From: Branchiostoma floridae
Taxonomy: Eukaryota; Chordata; Leptocardii; Amphioxiformes; Branchiostomatidae
Direction of reading: 5' to 3'
NCBI RefSeq assembly: GCF_000003815.2
Contig: NC_049984.1
Coordinates: 6,592,715 to 6,656,714, forward strand
DNA length: 64,000 bases
Numbering within the stretch: position 1 is the stretch's first letter; the number at the start of each line of letters is the position of its first letter. Under the pieces are notes generated by a model. It was not told the DNA's origin, did no database searches, and was given only the letters and a program-made list of their open reading frames with translations. The position numbers were made by a program, and so were the translations under genes. Shown here in pieces: positions 48,901 through 60,200 of the stretch.

Positions 48901-49865
48901 GGCTCACATCACAGGTATACCACTGGAAGAGAATTACATGATTTCTGTGTGTCAGAGTGCAGCAGGCTGAAATTGGCTGGGTAGTTTCACTTTAATATGA
49001 AATGGTTCATATCACAAGAATACCACTGAAAAGAGAAACACATGTTTTATTCTTCCTTGTTTTCTTTCTTTTGCTTTTTTTCTTTCTCTGACTAGAGATT
49101 TCATCCTCTTCTTCCTTCCTGATGACTTTCTCATTCCATCCTTCCTGACATTTCTGTTTCTGTGTCACCTGTAGTAGAAGGAACTTGGGCTAGAAGATCT
49201 TGCTCAGCAAACTGAATTCCATCATTGTGACATTCTACAATAACATCTCACTATTGTTATGCCAATCTCGACACTGTTAGAGACACGAAATGTTTACAAG
49301 TCAGCGGCCTTCATCTTTGACATATAATTCACAATTCCTGTTTGTGCACAAGTGTACTCGGAAGTGTGAAAGAGCTTATACTGGAAGGGGGAGGGGGGCT
49401 CACCCATAAACTCTCACGTCATCTTTCTTCAACAAGAAGAAGACTTGGTCTTCAAAAGCATGGAAAGCTGCAACTAGAAGGTCCTTCCATAATATGTGGG
49501 GAGCGTAGTATATATTTTGCATGTGTCAAAAACGAAAATGGGAGGGGCACACCCTGCAAAGTTCTATAAACCTCCTTGCTGGAACTTTTAACTCATCTAA
49601 CTCTCTTTTTGCCACATTTTCTGCAATAAGCAAACTTAGTATTGAAATTAAAATGATAAAAAGGAGCCCCAACACAGCTTTTCAAATACTTTCAGTAAGG
49701 AGTAGTTTTTTAAAAGGTGCTTGTGTAAAAAGACTGAGGGGGAGGGGGGCAGCTCACCTCCTCGTAACGCGTGTCCCTCAGCTCCTCCTCTATCTCGGCC
49801 TGCCTGACGGCCTGCATGTACAGGGAGCGCGCCAGCGGGTTGCGGATGTGGCTACTGGACCACAT
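45948..49865 (-). CDS. METTL9: METTL9 (DREV) protein-histidine N1-methyltransferase, complete, six exons, 319 aa
   Basis: Exons: 49865-49758, 48922-48732, 48103-47998, 47560-47430, 46834-46647, 46183-45948; total 960 bases, all with GT-AG borders and matching phases. The protein runs MWSSSHIRNPLARSLYMQAV, then EKSDWVFTQIFHSVVSTLLS, GRGSMFVFSQQHFYKLM, the SAM-binding motif I RLLDLGAGDGNVTRIMS, the post-I segment VFVTEQS, YDLISCLNLLDRCDKPRSVL and a C-terminus FSRLPYLCEGDLYHPYYIL. It parallels human METTL9 (318 aa) throughout, including the DREV region. METTL9 is a seven-beta-strand enzyme that makes 1-methylhistidine in His-x-His motifs, in vertebrates on zinc-transporter, mitochondrial and other proteins. 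The start is the first ATG after an in-frame TAG. Introns 3 and 4 (counted from the 5' end, with intron 2 at 48,104-48,731) are short; 47,561-47,997 holds a LINE tail. Confidence 0.95.
47836..47940 (+). mobile_element. Non-LTR retrotransposon fragment (C-terminal end of ORF2)
   Basis: The plus strand, antisense within a METTL9 intron, encodes KRDLQAVNINWKDVKRMAVD then SASSANLTAPNA. This is the common extreme C-terminus of LINE reverse-transcriptase ORFs (DL.A..I.W.D.K.MA.DRASWR.LTA). The expected RASW is degenerate and the flanks are out of frame, so it is an inactive remnant. Confidence 0.75.
48187..48257 (+). repeat. tRNA-like sequence (SINE head or decayed tRNA)
   Basis: An A-box-like 'tggctcagtcatttaggc' and a B-box-like 'gggttcgatctcc' are spaced as in a tRNA. 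The T arm pairs (gacccgg / ccgggtc), and the anticodon region is 'ggtcttgtgatct'. The acceptor stem ends are not complementary, so a functional tRNA is unlikely. It lies in METTL9 intron 48,104-48,731. Confidence 0.55.
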
Positions 49866-50100
49866 CCTAGCAGCAGAGAGCGGGTCTGGCCAGTACAAAA
49901 CCGAAGACTACGCCCAGGTGCGGGCACGAAAATTTCTGTGGCAAACAAAAAACTGTGTAAATACGGAAGTGGCCGAGCGGGGAATACCTGCGCGGGGCAC
50001 GCTGGGTAGGGATGACGTAATGGAGAGTCCCAGCGGGAACACTTTCACTTTTTTGATCGGGCCTGTAGATCTACAAGCAGATGTCGCGAGTGAGTACTGT
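49866..50100 (-). promoter_or_regulatory. Presumed METTL9 promoter
   Basis: GC-rich sequence directly upstream of the METTL9 start codon contains a CRE/ATF-type TGACGTAA (50,013-50,020), about 150 bases from the ATG. No TATA box is apparent. Position and motif only. Confidence 0.45.
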
Positions 50101-53100
50101 AACTTGTTTCGACAGTAACGTTTTATGCGTTTGCCTGACAGGCTATCCCTCAAATGGGTCAGTCAGCTCAGAACACGTTGATTTTTTGTTGCTGTTTGGG
50201 CGTTGATTAAAAGATTGATCGATGTCTACTGTATGTCACTATTTTCTGAAAGCCATAATTTCATAACACTTCATCGTTCATAGCGTTATCAGACAAAAAG
50301 TTCAATTATACTGCTTATATTCTACAGTCCGGGACCCAAAAAATGCCATTGCAGGACTGTAGGTGCTGTAAGGTTAGCCCGGACAGCCAGATGCCCCCAC
50401 TATCTAGTGGCCATATATCTGTAACAAACCGAATATTTAGCGCTTTACAAGCGACTACAACTTCCCATTCAAAAGTAAATTATGATGAGTATTTTACCCA
50501 AATGGATTTACAAAAGTTAGAAGCTTGGACGCTTCGAAAATTAAATTTAAAACCGTGAGGGTGCACACGTGGGGTACAAAACTGTTTATAGCTGAGTTCG
50601 GCGTGCAATCCACTATGGTATATATCAAAATCAGCGAAGGTTTGCTGGCTTGCTCCGTAGTAAAACCAAAACTCTGTCTTTTAGTTTTACATGACGCTCA
50701 GCGGAGGCAATGTAAACTGCAGCCGACGCACAGCAGTTTGGGGGACCATGTCATAACGTTTCACCACATTTTCGGGAGCAAACCAGTGCGAACGAGCGAA
50801 CACCGCAAATCAAAGTCATTCAGTCTTCATAACTGACTTATTCCTCCGCCATTTACCAAATTTTTGCGCCTGACGCAAATCTGTTTCAAATATTGTGAGG
50901 CACTACTGTAACAGTACTTTCTTTTTCTTGAAGAAAGTTCTTGCATATACATTGTTGAAGTGTATTGCCGAATTCAGTTGAAGAAGAGGAAATGGTGATC
51001 TTCGCAAAAGATTCTTTTTCTTGTTGCAGTGAAAATCAGTTTGTCTCGCCTCTTTTCTATTCAGTCCGTTTGTTTACACTAAACTTAACAACCTCGATAT
51101 TTACGTAGTGAAGGGACAAAGTTCAAACGACGCCATACTTATAATTGAAAATAAAAACAAATCTCAAATCTTCTCCCCCTTTCCATTGCGATTTCTCAAA
51201 GACCGTTTTACAATTCAACTACATATCATACTTAACATTTTTCTGGCCTCTTCATATAGTACGAGTTATATTAAATTTCTATCAACAAAAATCTCTTTTA
51301 AAGTTTTTACCCTTTTCCCGGGAGTAATCGGTGGCGGTTCCTCTCGCTCCTGAGCACAAGCACAGCAGGCCATGGTTCGCTCTTGCTCTTCAAACTTGCC
51401 TCACTCAAGGTTAGGTGGCTTGTGATCTCGCTTCAAGTCAGAATCACAACGGACCGTAGGTTTGTATCACGGCTGCTCTGAACTATCTTTTACTCACTAG
51501 ATTGTCATCCGTTTGGATGGGAATCCAAACTGTTTGTGCAGTGTTTAAGGAAAGCCACCACACACTAGCTGTATTAAAGCTTTTTAACCTCCTTGATTAA
51601 AGGGTAGGGACAGGCCCAAGTCGCCCAAGTATGAGCGGATCAAAAGGTTCAAAATCCCTGCCCTGTGGTCCCACCTAGGGTGTTACATGTACCTGACCCG
51701 CTGTACAACTATGTACCGAGGCAGCCGCAACAATTGAAAGCTTCCTAGCTGCCAAGAGAGCGCGTTAGCCCCACCCAAATGTCAAATACAAACTTGGACA
51801 CCGGCCAAAAAAAAGTGTAACGCTACTCCCAGCGTTCTTGGTTACGTTCTCCTAAGAAACCAAGATGATTGTCACGTTTTATCAATTACTATCAAGGATT
51901 GACATATTTACTGCTTAGATATTAGTAGGCTCAGTAGTTAAGGTTCGGTCAGGTAAACGTTGTCATATATTCCCCCCAGCGATAAGTGGTGGTAGTGCAG
52001 ATTATGCTACGCCTATGGTAATTAGTACTACGTGAAGATGGAAAACCTTTCCTAGCACTAGTATTACAATTTCTGGTACCTATACCATCGGTAGGACACT
52101 ATTCGTTGACTGTTAACTAAATTATTTTAAATAGCTAAAGACACATAAAGGATTTCGCAATTTTCTTTCACTTGTTGGCAGGTCTTGACCGGATGGAACA
52201 AACGGTTATCTTTGGGTGGATTCAGAACACTTCCCAAGATCCCCCCCCCAATCCTTCCGGGCCTTGCGTCTTTCTCCCAAACTGCAGATGGCAGCCATAT
52301 GAAACCTTGTAAAGTGCACGCAACCTTCTAAAGTGCATTCAAGGTTTTTCGTCATACCCATGCACACAAACGGTAATGAAGCAGTAATGATTTTTCCAAG
52401 AAAGAAACAGTGGCCTTTCTGGGAAAGAACAATGGGAGGCTGACTGTATTTATTCTTTGCACACCCATGTAATGGTCAATCAGATACGCCACACTTTACT
52501 GATATTCCTTAGATTGCAGTATGACACCCCCACCCCACCCCGAAGCCTTAAATACTTCTTGTATGTGGGTTTAATACTTGATTTTAATGGCAGTTTTACT
52601 ATATGTTAAATCCCATTCTAAAATTGATGTTACAAGATGACAAAGAGTCCTGAACAGGTTTTTCTCTGCCTATACAGTACTTACATGTACACAATTACAA
52701 CACAGTATGCAAGGTGACTATAAAGTACTTGTTATGCTCAGTACAACACTTTTCTGTATGTTTAGTCATGTGTTCTTGTCTTTCCTTTCCTGTGTCTGTT
52801 ACAATAGACATCTACCTAGTCCTGGAGGCATGAATGTACAGTACAATATAGGTCTTGCCTAATATTTTGTAAGCAATAGACTGTCAACTGTTCTCGTGTC
52901 TACCCTTCACTATCACCACTACAGGTAATGGTATTTACATAATCTTTGATTTAATGGTATTCAATTAAGCTCAGTGGGCAAGAACATGCAAATGAAGATA
53001 ATTTCATTAATTCTGTAATAATCTTAAAAATTCAAGACTCCATAAAGCACAAACACCAGATGTAGTTAAGAACGTGTAGTTTTTATTTTTACTGACATTG

Positions 53101-56100
53101 TCATCATACTATTGATCAGTGTGATAGCTCCAAGGCCAGGGAGAAGCTTGGTTCTCTCTCTCTTTTTTCGTACAACCTCTACACGTACAAGTTATGTATA
53201 CAAACATCTACGGACAACAAACAAATGTTCAGTCAGAATCGATTGTGAGGTATTGCAAGCAACAGTCAGTGTTAAAGCTATCGTTGAGTGGCGTACAAGA
53301 CGGATTATTGGGAGACTTGTACGTTAAGAGTTAGGTTCAAACGGCACCAGTGGTTAGTGCATAAAGAGTGCAGCAGCAAAGAGTCGCTGCAGAGTAGCAG
53401 AAGATTTGGATTGTTAGCTTGTGCTGGATTCGGTAGCGAGCCAGGACAGGAGGTGCAAGGTGCGCCACCTAGCGGTCAACTTGCAGAGTGCAGTGTCAGG
53501 GACTCAAATGGTGAAAGTTCAGGACAAATTTTCCAATTGTACCATTTATTGGCGACAAAACACATTTTTTTTACCCTCCCAAAAAATCATCCCTTCTGTG
53601 TATGTAAAAGTAAACAAAAGTTTTCTCAGGCTTCAAATCAACCTTGGTTGGTCATTGGTGACAGCTACTCTCAGTAATTAGAGTTTGTAGCCATTTGAAT
53701 GATCAATTTGAAAACAGATTGACATGATGGTGTGAGACCACCATGCTACACCGGTGAGAGACCAGGCACCCTCTATCCCAGCTCAGAGTCACATTTTCTC
53801 TAGGCTATAATTATTCGTTCCTTCCTTTGGGACAATCTGTATTACTCCATGTTACATTCACAACATTCCCATAAATACTGGTGGACTCGGAATGCGAGTC
53901 TCGGAGAAGATAATGCACTGTATAGGTGTGGATTTGGTTTGGTTTTGGTTTCAGAGCTGCTACGACGAAAGGCCCACGGACTTCGGAAACAATCGTCACC
54001 CTCTTTATGTCTATCCATGTCAAGCTTTACTCAATCAAGAGGGCTGTAGACTGCTCGTAACTTTATAGTATTGCTGTACACTAATATTGCGGTGACATTG
54101 CTTGGAAACAAATGCATTTGGAAGCTATAAAAGTGCAGTCTTAATAAGATTCAATACACAATCTTGTGTAAGTATAATTTAAAAGTGGCCAACGATAATT
54201 TTTCAAGGGGTGGGTTAGGAATTTTTACAGTTGATAATACAGTGAGTACAAGACGCTGTGTCTTGTTGCATACATTGCACACGATCTACTTCCAACCCCT
54301 TGAGTCTGAATTTTTGTCGGTTGTTTGTGAGTCCGTGGGTCTCCCGTTTACAGGCATGTGGTGTCCTGAGGTCAGGAAAAGTTCATTTACGGTCGCCCAG
54401 CGCCGACCGCCCCGCCTTCCACGCGATGATCCCCCAGTCAACCACAATAAAATCCACATGTCGACACCTTCCCAGGCCTTGGCCTCCTCTCCAGGAAAAT
54501 TTACATTATATTTATTTAAGGCCAAACCGTGGGAAGATGTGAAAGTGGTGATGGGGGAACCGGAAGGAGAGACAGGCGGTGCTGGTAAGTTTGATAAAGT
54601 CAGTAATATCTGTTATTAAAAATCTAAAAACGACGCTAAAAGCTTCTTGAAATGCAGTGCAAAAGTGCAAAGAAGCGATGACAACAATAGAAAATGAACT
54701 TTTACGTCAAAAACAGTAAGAAAACATCATAATGTTACACGTAATACTATCAAGGGAATAAAACAGAAAAAGGTAACTCTCACATATCCATGCAATGGAT
54801 GTCGTTCTTCCAAGACAGACCAAACCGTTGTGCTTCAAACACGTCAATCTCACTAGAGAGTAATTTGGGAGTTTACATCAAGATCTCCCATTCAAACCTT
54901 TTCTATTGCAAAATCATAAAATATATACATCAACTTTATGATTCTAAATCATAACAACATCTGATAACTTTCGTAACAATTACTGTGATATCTTAATAAT
55001 AAGATAATATCAACGAACATCTACTAAACAACTAATTTAAAAGTAGTAATGTATTAATGCGCTTAGTCATCAAGTTACAGGCAATTCTGAAGACCACATG
55101 ATCAAAAATATGTATATCCAAGACTGTAAGGAAAAATAACATTAGACTTTAAATACACTCACAATCTACTGTTACATGGTGAGTCGGTTTGTGGTTATGG
55201 TGCCTACAGACTATAGAATTCTGCTCATGAGTAAATACAATCTAGCATGACTAACTGTTAATGAATTCCCATTTCTTCAGGCTTCACGTGAGGTATACGT
55301 GGTGGGGAGACAATATGTCGTGGTCCAAACTCTCGCGGACACAAGATCGGACCTTTACACTGCACCTCAAGATCAGCAGATTTCATCCGACTATGCACAG
55401 GAATAACACACGTACGCACCAACAGCTCGGCGAAACGTCCTTCCATTACACAGCTTTAGAGATAATTACTGCAGTCTACTGCAGTTCTTTGGTTAGCGGG
55501 ATGCACTGTCAAAAACGACCCTCGTTTTGTAAGAAAAACAAGCGAGGTCCCTCATTACAATTTCCATCATTCACGGTACTAAAATGCCACGGTACATGCA
55601 AGTATTTTGACACGGTGCACCACAAGACGACGAAATGCTTCACAGAAAAATAGACAAAGTTCACAGCTTTCGAACTGTCCCTCTTTTTGAGCAATCTACT
55701 TGGGGACGTAGCTCTATTTTGATAGAGGCTTCTTCCCCCATGATGAATAAATATGGAGTGATAGCACGCGTTTGTAGCAGGCCTTTCATAAAGGCTTGCC
55801 TCGTCCGATAGACACGACGATTCCTCCCCAACTTGTAGGTTTGGCTACCTTGTGCATGTGTGGTTGCTTTGCAATCTGACATCTCACCAAAAAATAACAA
55901 ATATTCACAACACTCGCTCTTTCTTCTTCTTATCTTTTTTTGCGACATTTGGTTGTTGGAATTTTTGTCTGCCAGACTGATCTTGTTACATATCAAAATA
56001 GAGCACTTCTGAAACAAAGCCAAGATGAGATTTTATTCCTCTAAAGATTAGGGAACTAAAAGGGACATAATTGATGACTTAATTGGTATTTCAGCTTAGC

Positions 56101-56444
56101 TGTTCTTGTCATATTACATCTAAATCTATATCCTCTATAGTTATGATTTTGTAAATCAGATCTACGATTTCAAGAACAAGACATCTGCATGTTAACTGCA
56201 GATAGAAACGCACTACTATACCAGACCTTGTCATTACGTGTCATTGGACACAATTCTCTCGACAAGAAGTCACTATAGAAACACATATAGACCACAACTA
56301 CACAGAACGTCAGCTTCCTCTCGTGAGCCAGAATAAAGTCACAGTGTGTGCTTAGCACAACAACAACAACAACACGGACATCCTCACCAATTTTAAAGCT
56401 TCAAATATTTGGCTTTTGCTTTTTTCCTAGGGCTGCTGTTATCC
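50101..56444. other. Intergenic region between the zfhx 3' end and METTL9
   Basis: No convincing gene on either strand. Two moderately GC-rich open frames on the plus strand (50,343-50,836), divergent from METTL9, have no recognisable domains. The right end up to 56,444 is probably zfhx 3'UTR: a minus-strand AATAAA (TTTATT at about 56,032) is available some 410 bases past the stop. A CTCF-like motif lies at 53,461. The remainder is AT-rich with nothing seen; a (CAA)n run is at 56,357-56,373. Confidence 0.45.
53461..53480 (-). promoter_or_regulatory. CTCF-like binding motif
   Basis: Read on the minus strand, TTGACCGCTAGGTGGCGCA fits the long CTCF consensus (YGRCCASYAGRKGGCRSYR) at nearly all positions, including the core CTAGGTGGCGC. 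It lies between METTL9 and the zfhx gene. Motif evidence only. Confidence 0.5.
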
Positions 56445-59400
56445 TCAGCTCCCTTCCACTCGGGGTCTCTTCTCCTCCGGCGGTCCATTTTCGTTATCGC
56501 CTAGCAACGGTCCTATGGACGGACCGTCTGTTTTCCTACTGTCTGTTGCTTCGCTGCTCTTCTCTGCTGCTTCCTGACTCGCCGCGGAGTGGGGTAAAGT
56601 AGAAGTACTTGGCTTTGGTGTGCTAGTAGAAGTAGTATTAGAAGTGTTTGCATGTCCGGCGGCCGCCGCTACGGGGGCGGCGCCTTTTGCCTCTCTAGAC
56701 TTTGCTGTACCATTGTCGATGCTACGTTCTCTTCCGTCTTTTTCGCTCTGCTTTTCTGGTGGAGTGTATTTGGCTGCGTTGGTCTTGTGGGCGGGCGAAC
56801 GCAGGTGGCCGTCAAGCTGCTCCTCCCCAGTGAAGCGCTCGGAGCACGCCGCGCAACGGTACTCGTCCTCGTAGACGCGTACCAGGGTTTCCTCGCTATC
56901 GAACGTGCGGCCGAAGTAACAGAAGGTCTGCTGGTGACCGATGGCGGATTCCTCGTCGGGGAACACCATCTGACATTTCTTACAGATGAATTTGCAACGA
57001 TGGCACTTGGTTACGCACGGGTGGCCGGGCAGGGCAGACACGGACCCCGCTTTATGACCCTCCTGTTTCTTATCTTCCTTCTCGGCCGAAGACGTCTTAC
57101 AGGAGAGGTCCTTGGGAGCGTGTGGCGACATGAGTTCTTGCAGGGCCTGGGCAGAGTACTGTTGGAGCATGGGAGAAGTGATGTCCCCGAGAGCGGTACC
57201 CTGAAGGGACACGGGGATGTCGTAAGGGAAGAAACTCTGGGCCCCGGCGGCCCCGGCCCCGTACATCTGGTGCAGGTAGGCCCCCTGCATGCTGGCCAGC
57301 TGCTGCAGGTAGTACGGAGGCAGCGTGCCCATGTAGTACGGCAAGAAGGCGGAACTGCCTGCCGACAGAGAGTCGTGAGCACTGATGGGGCTCTGTCCGA
57401 AGCCCGGGAGGGGCATGCTAGATTCGGATGTCTCCACTTTCTCCTCTTTCACCTTCACCTCCTTCTCTTTGCTTTGGTTTTCGGTGCTCGGGCTGCTGAG
57501 TTTGGGCGAGGTGCTCTCGCTGGTGCCTGTCTGCTGCCCCAGCCCCATGAAGGCCATGGGGCTGAGCGGGTGGAGGGTGTGAAACGCAGATCCCGGCATC
57601 TGCATCATGGGTGAGGCGCCCATCATCGCGGCCTGCTGGTGCACGGCTAGTGCTTCATTCGCCTGGCGCAGGCGCTCAAGGCCCTGCTGCTGGAACATGC
57701 GCTGCATCGCCGTGGGGTCTACGTACTCCTTCTCCTTGGCCAACTGCTCGGAGTAGTAGCTCTTCAGCTTTCCGATGTGCTGCTGGGTGAAGATGTGGTC
57801 GCGGACAGACAGCTTGGCGGAGTATTTCACCCCGCAGAGCGTGCACTCTTCCTTGGGTTTGTCGAACTGTCCGGGGGGATAGTGTTTCCCAAGTGCCAGC
57901 TTGGACTTCTTGTCTTTGGCACGTGCATTTTGGAACCAGACCTGGACCACACGCTTCGGCAGTCCGATTTCGTTGCCCAGGATTTCGCACTCTTGCATGG
58001 TCGGGGTCTTGTACTCGGTGAAGGCGGACTTCAGCATTTTCAGCTGCAGGTTGGACATCTGCGTGCGGTAGCGCTTGCCCGGCAGGTGCTTGTTGCTAGG
58101 AGACTGGGGATCGCAGGTGGACGACTCCTCACTCCTCCCAACACTCCCAGCATCCGAGTGTATGTCTTCCTCTAAAGTGTAGCTGAAGTTGTGAGAACCG
58201 TCTTCGTCTGAGTTGATGCTCTCTGCCACGTCATGTTGGGACATGCCTTCTATCGAGGGGGAGATCAGCTCCTTATTAGAGCCCATTGTGTCGTCCCCCA
58301 TGCTACTGCAGGAGGCTGTGGACTCGTTGAGAAGGCCTGGCAGCTCTACTTTAACCTTATTCAGCGATTGCGACTCCATGTCTTCGGACTGAGCATGATT
58401 GCTCATCAGGGAGTTTTCTCCGTTCTGCTGTTGAGCGGAGGTGGACGGCTGGTCATTTTTGTCGTCGTCTTTCTCCTTTTTGATGGCTGCGAACCGAGCC
58501 AGCATCTTCTCAGCCGAAGGGAAGCTGTTGTCCCGAGGGCTGGACTGGTTCTCTGGCTTCTTGCTGTGATGATGGTGGTCGGAGTGGGAGTCGTCTGGGT
58601 GGTGAGACATTGAGGCCGCTTTTGCAAGCTCTGCGTCTGTGACTGTCTCGGAGCTCTGGATGATTGCCTCGACAGACTTGTTACTGCTGATGAGCTCGAC
58701 CCAGTGGCGGGATTTGATGTGGGCGTCGAGCGCCGTCTTCGCTTTGAACATGGCGCGACAGAAGGGACAACGCTTGTGTGTCAGGGAGGGTCCCGTGACC
58801 CGAAACTGCCCCTTGCGCTCGCGTGCCCGTGTATTCTGGAACCAGACCTGCACCACTCGCTTCTTCAGCCCGACCTCCCTCGCGATCAGGTCCAGCATCT
58901 TCCTGGTTGGGTTGCAGTCGATCTGGTACTTCTGGTACAGGATCTCCAGCTGCTCGGGCGTGATCGTCGTGCGGAGACGCTTGTTGCCCTCGCGCGGAGA
59001 ATCCTGGTCGGGAGAGCTCAGAGACAGCTGCCCGTCCTGGGACAAACCTTTCCCGTCCTCCATCTCCGAGTGTTTACGCTTCGAGGAGGACGTTTCCCCG
59101 AGAGACTGGGGTAAGAGCGGGCTCGCCCCAGCGGCTGCCATCATCTGATGAGCCGCGAGCTGGTCGAGTGCGTAGGGCATGTACATCATGTAGGGGCTGT
59201 CCATGAGCGGCGAGGGGAAGAAGGGAGCGTACGGAGACAGGAAGTGAACCTTCTGGTGCTCCCTCCACAGGTCGAAGGTTGGGAAAGCCAGGTTGCACTT
59301 GTCGCACTGGTAGTGCATGAGGTGTTGGGAGGGGGGCGGCGGCGGTGGCATGGCAGCCGGGAACTTGATTTCCTTTTTGTCGGATTTTGCCTCTTTCCCC

Positions 59401-60200
59401 TCCAGCCTTTCCTTCAGGTCTGTGGGTGTCTTACTGTCGTTGCTGCTGGTGCTCTCCGCGCCGCTGCTCTCTGCAGCATAACACTCCTGCTTCTGGTGTT
59501 TCATCAGGTCGAAGAAGCGAGGAAAGACGGACTGGCACTTCTTGCACTGGTAGTTCAGGCCGGGCGTGCGCTGATAGCGACTCTCGTCCACACTGTCAGT
59601 GGTGCGAGGGCTGGTCGGCTGATTCTCGAAGCTCTTTCGAGCCTTCTGGCGGGCATTCTGGAACCAGACCACAATGACACGCGGGCTGAGGTTGAGGATC
59701 TTGGAGAGATGCTCCAAGTCGTCATCTTTAGGGTAGGCGTTCTGTTCGAAGAACTCCTGCAGGACTTTGATCTGGTAGTCGGTGAATCGGGTTCTCCCTG
59801 CTCGTCGGGCCGTGCGCTCCGCTTCTGCCTTACGCTGCTCCTCCTGTATCTGCGCCTGGGTCGCGGTTGCCGCGGTGACGGGCGGATTCACGACAGGCGT
59901 CGTCATCGGTGCCACCTTCTCAGCAGACGACGGCGCTGGAGACTTCATGGCGGTCAGGTTTTTGGCGTCCTCGGGGAGCGGCGTGGACGGGGGATTGTTG
60001 AAGTTGTAGGGCGAGTCCTTGTTGCGCTGGCGCTCCTTGAACAGGGTGTTGCGGAACCAGTGCTTGATGACCTTGGTGGGAAGGCCGGACTTCTCCGACA
60101 TCTCCAGGATCTGGTCCTCGCTCGGGGAGTTGTTGATGTCGAAGTGAGCGCGCAGGATCTTCAGCTGCTCATCCGTGATGCGGGTGCGAGGACGCTTGCC
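56445..60200 (-). CDS. zfhx: zfhx3/4-like zinc-finger homeobox protein, terminal exon with four homeodomains (1,251 residues)
   Basis: Acceptor ttgtccttctcag at 60,201; open in phase 0 to a stop at 56,445. By exon residue: homeodomain 1 at 1-60 (GKRPRTRITDEQLKILR; WFRN), homeodomain 2 at 132-190 (GRTRFTDYQIKVL; WFQN), C2H2 fingers at 217-240 and 297-320, homeodomain 3 at 406-465 (RLRTTITPEQLEILYQKY), a finger at 477-499 (CPFCRAMFKAKTALDAHI), homeodomain 4 at 708-767 (RYRTQMSNLQLKMLKSAF), a finger near 783-808 (CTLCGVKYSAKLSVRDHI), and two C-terminal fingers near CKKCQMVFPDEES and CAACSERFTGEEQ. Order and sequence match vertebrate ZFHX3 (ATBF1) and ZFHX4, nuclear transcription factors of neurons and muscle. 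Acidic/Ser linkers include a sumoylation-type VKVE. One gene here suggests the pre-duplication state. Confidence 0.95.
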   Translation of the reverse strand, partial: GKRPRTRITDEQLKILRAHFDINNSPSEDQILEMSEKSGLPTKVIKHWFRNTLFKERQRNKDSPYNFNNPPSTPLPEDAKNLTAMKSPAPSSAEKVAPMTTPVVNPPVTAATATQAQIQEEQRKAEAERTARRAGRTRFTDYQIKVLQEFFEQNAYPKDDDLEHLSKILNLSPRVIVVWFQNARQKARKSFENQPTSPRTTDSVDESRYQRTPGLNYQCKKCQSVFPRFFDLMKHQKQECYAAESSGAESTSSNDSKTPTDLKERLEGKEAKSDKKEIKFPAAMPPPPPPSQHLMHYQCDKCNLAFPTFDLWREHQKVHFLSPYAPFFPSPLMDSPYMMYMPYALDQLAAHQMMAAAGASPLLPQSLGETSSSKRKHSEMEDGKGLSQDGQLSLSSPDQDSPREGNKRLRTTITPEQLEILYQKYQIDCNPTRKMLDLIAREVGLKKRVVQVWFQNTRARERKGQFRVTGPSLTHKRCPFCRAMFKAKTALDAHIKSRHWVELISSNKSVEAIIQSSETVTDAELAKAASMSHHPDDSHSDHHHHSKKPENQSSPRDNSFPSAEKMLARFAAIKKEKDDDKNDQPSTSAQQQNGENSLMSNHAQSEDMESQSLNKVKVELPGLLNESTASCSSMGDDTMGSNKELISPSIEGMSQHDVAESINSDEDGSHNFSYTLEEDIHSDAGSVGRSEESSTCDPQSPSNKHLPGKRYRTQMSNLQLKMLKSAFTEYKTPTMQECEILGNEIGLPKRVVQVWFQNARAKDKKSKLALGKHYPPGQFDKPKEECTLCGVKYSAKLSVRDHIFTQQHIGKLKSYYSEQLAKEKEYVDPTAMQRMFQQQGLERLRQANEALAVHQQAAMMGASPMMQMPGSAFHTLHPLSPMAFMGLGQQTGTSESTSPKLSSPSTENQSKEKEVKVKEEKVETSESSMPLPGFGQSPISAHDSLSAGSSAFLPYYMGTLPPYYLQQLASMQGAYLHQMYGAGAAGAQSFFPYDIPVSLQGTALGDITSPMLQQYSAQALQELMSPHAPKDLSCKTSSAEKEDKKQEGHKAGSVSALPGHPCVTKCHRCKFICKKCQMVFPDEESAIGHQQTFCYFGRTFDSEETLVRVYEDEYRCAACSERFTGEEQLDGHLRSPAHKTNAAKYTPPEKQSEKDGRERSIDNGTAKSREAKGAAPVAAAAGHANTSNTTSTSTPKPSTSTLPHSAASQEAAEKSSEATDSRKTDGPSIGPLLGDNENGPPEEKRPRVEGS

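Noticed and set aside
50343-50836. Possible small gene divergent from METTL9 (two overlapping plus-strand frames)
   Set aside because: No start/splice structure or homology could be supported.
56652-57614. 320-codon plus-strand open frame; also 59,148-60,227
   Set aside because: Antisense shadows of the GC-rich zfhx homeodomain exon, which has clear domains on the minus strand.
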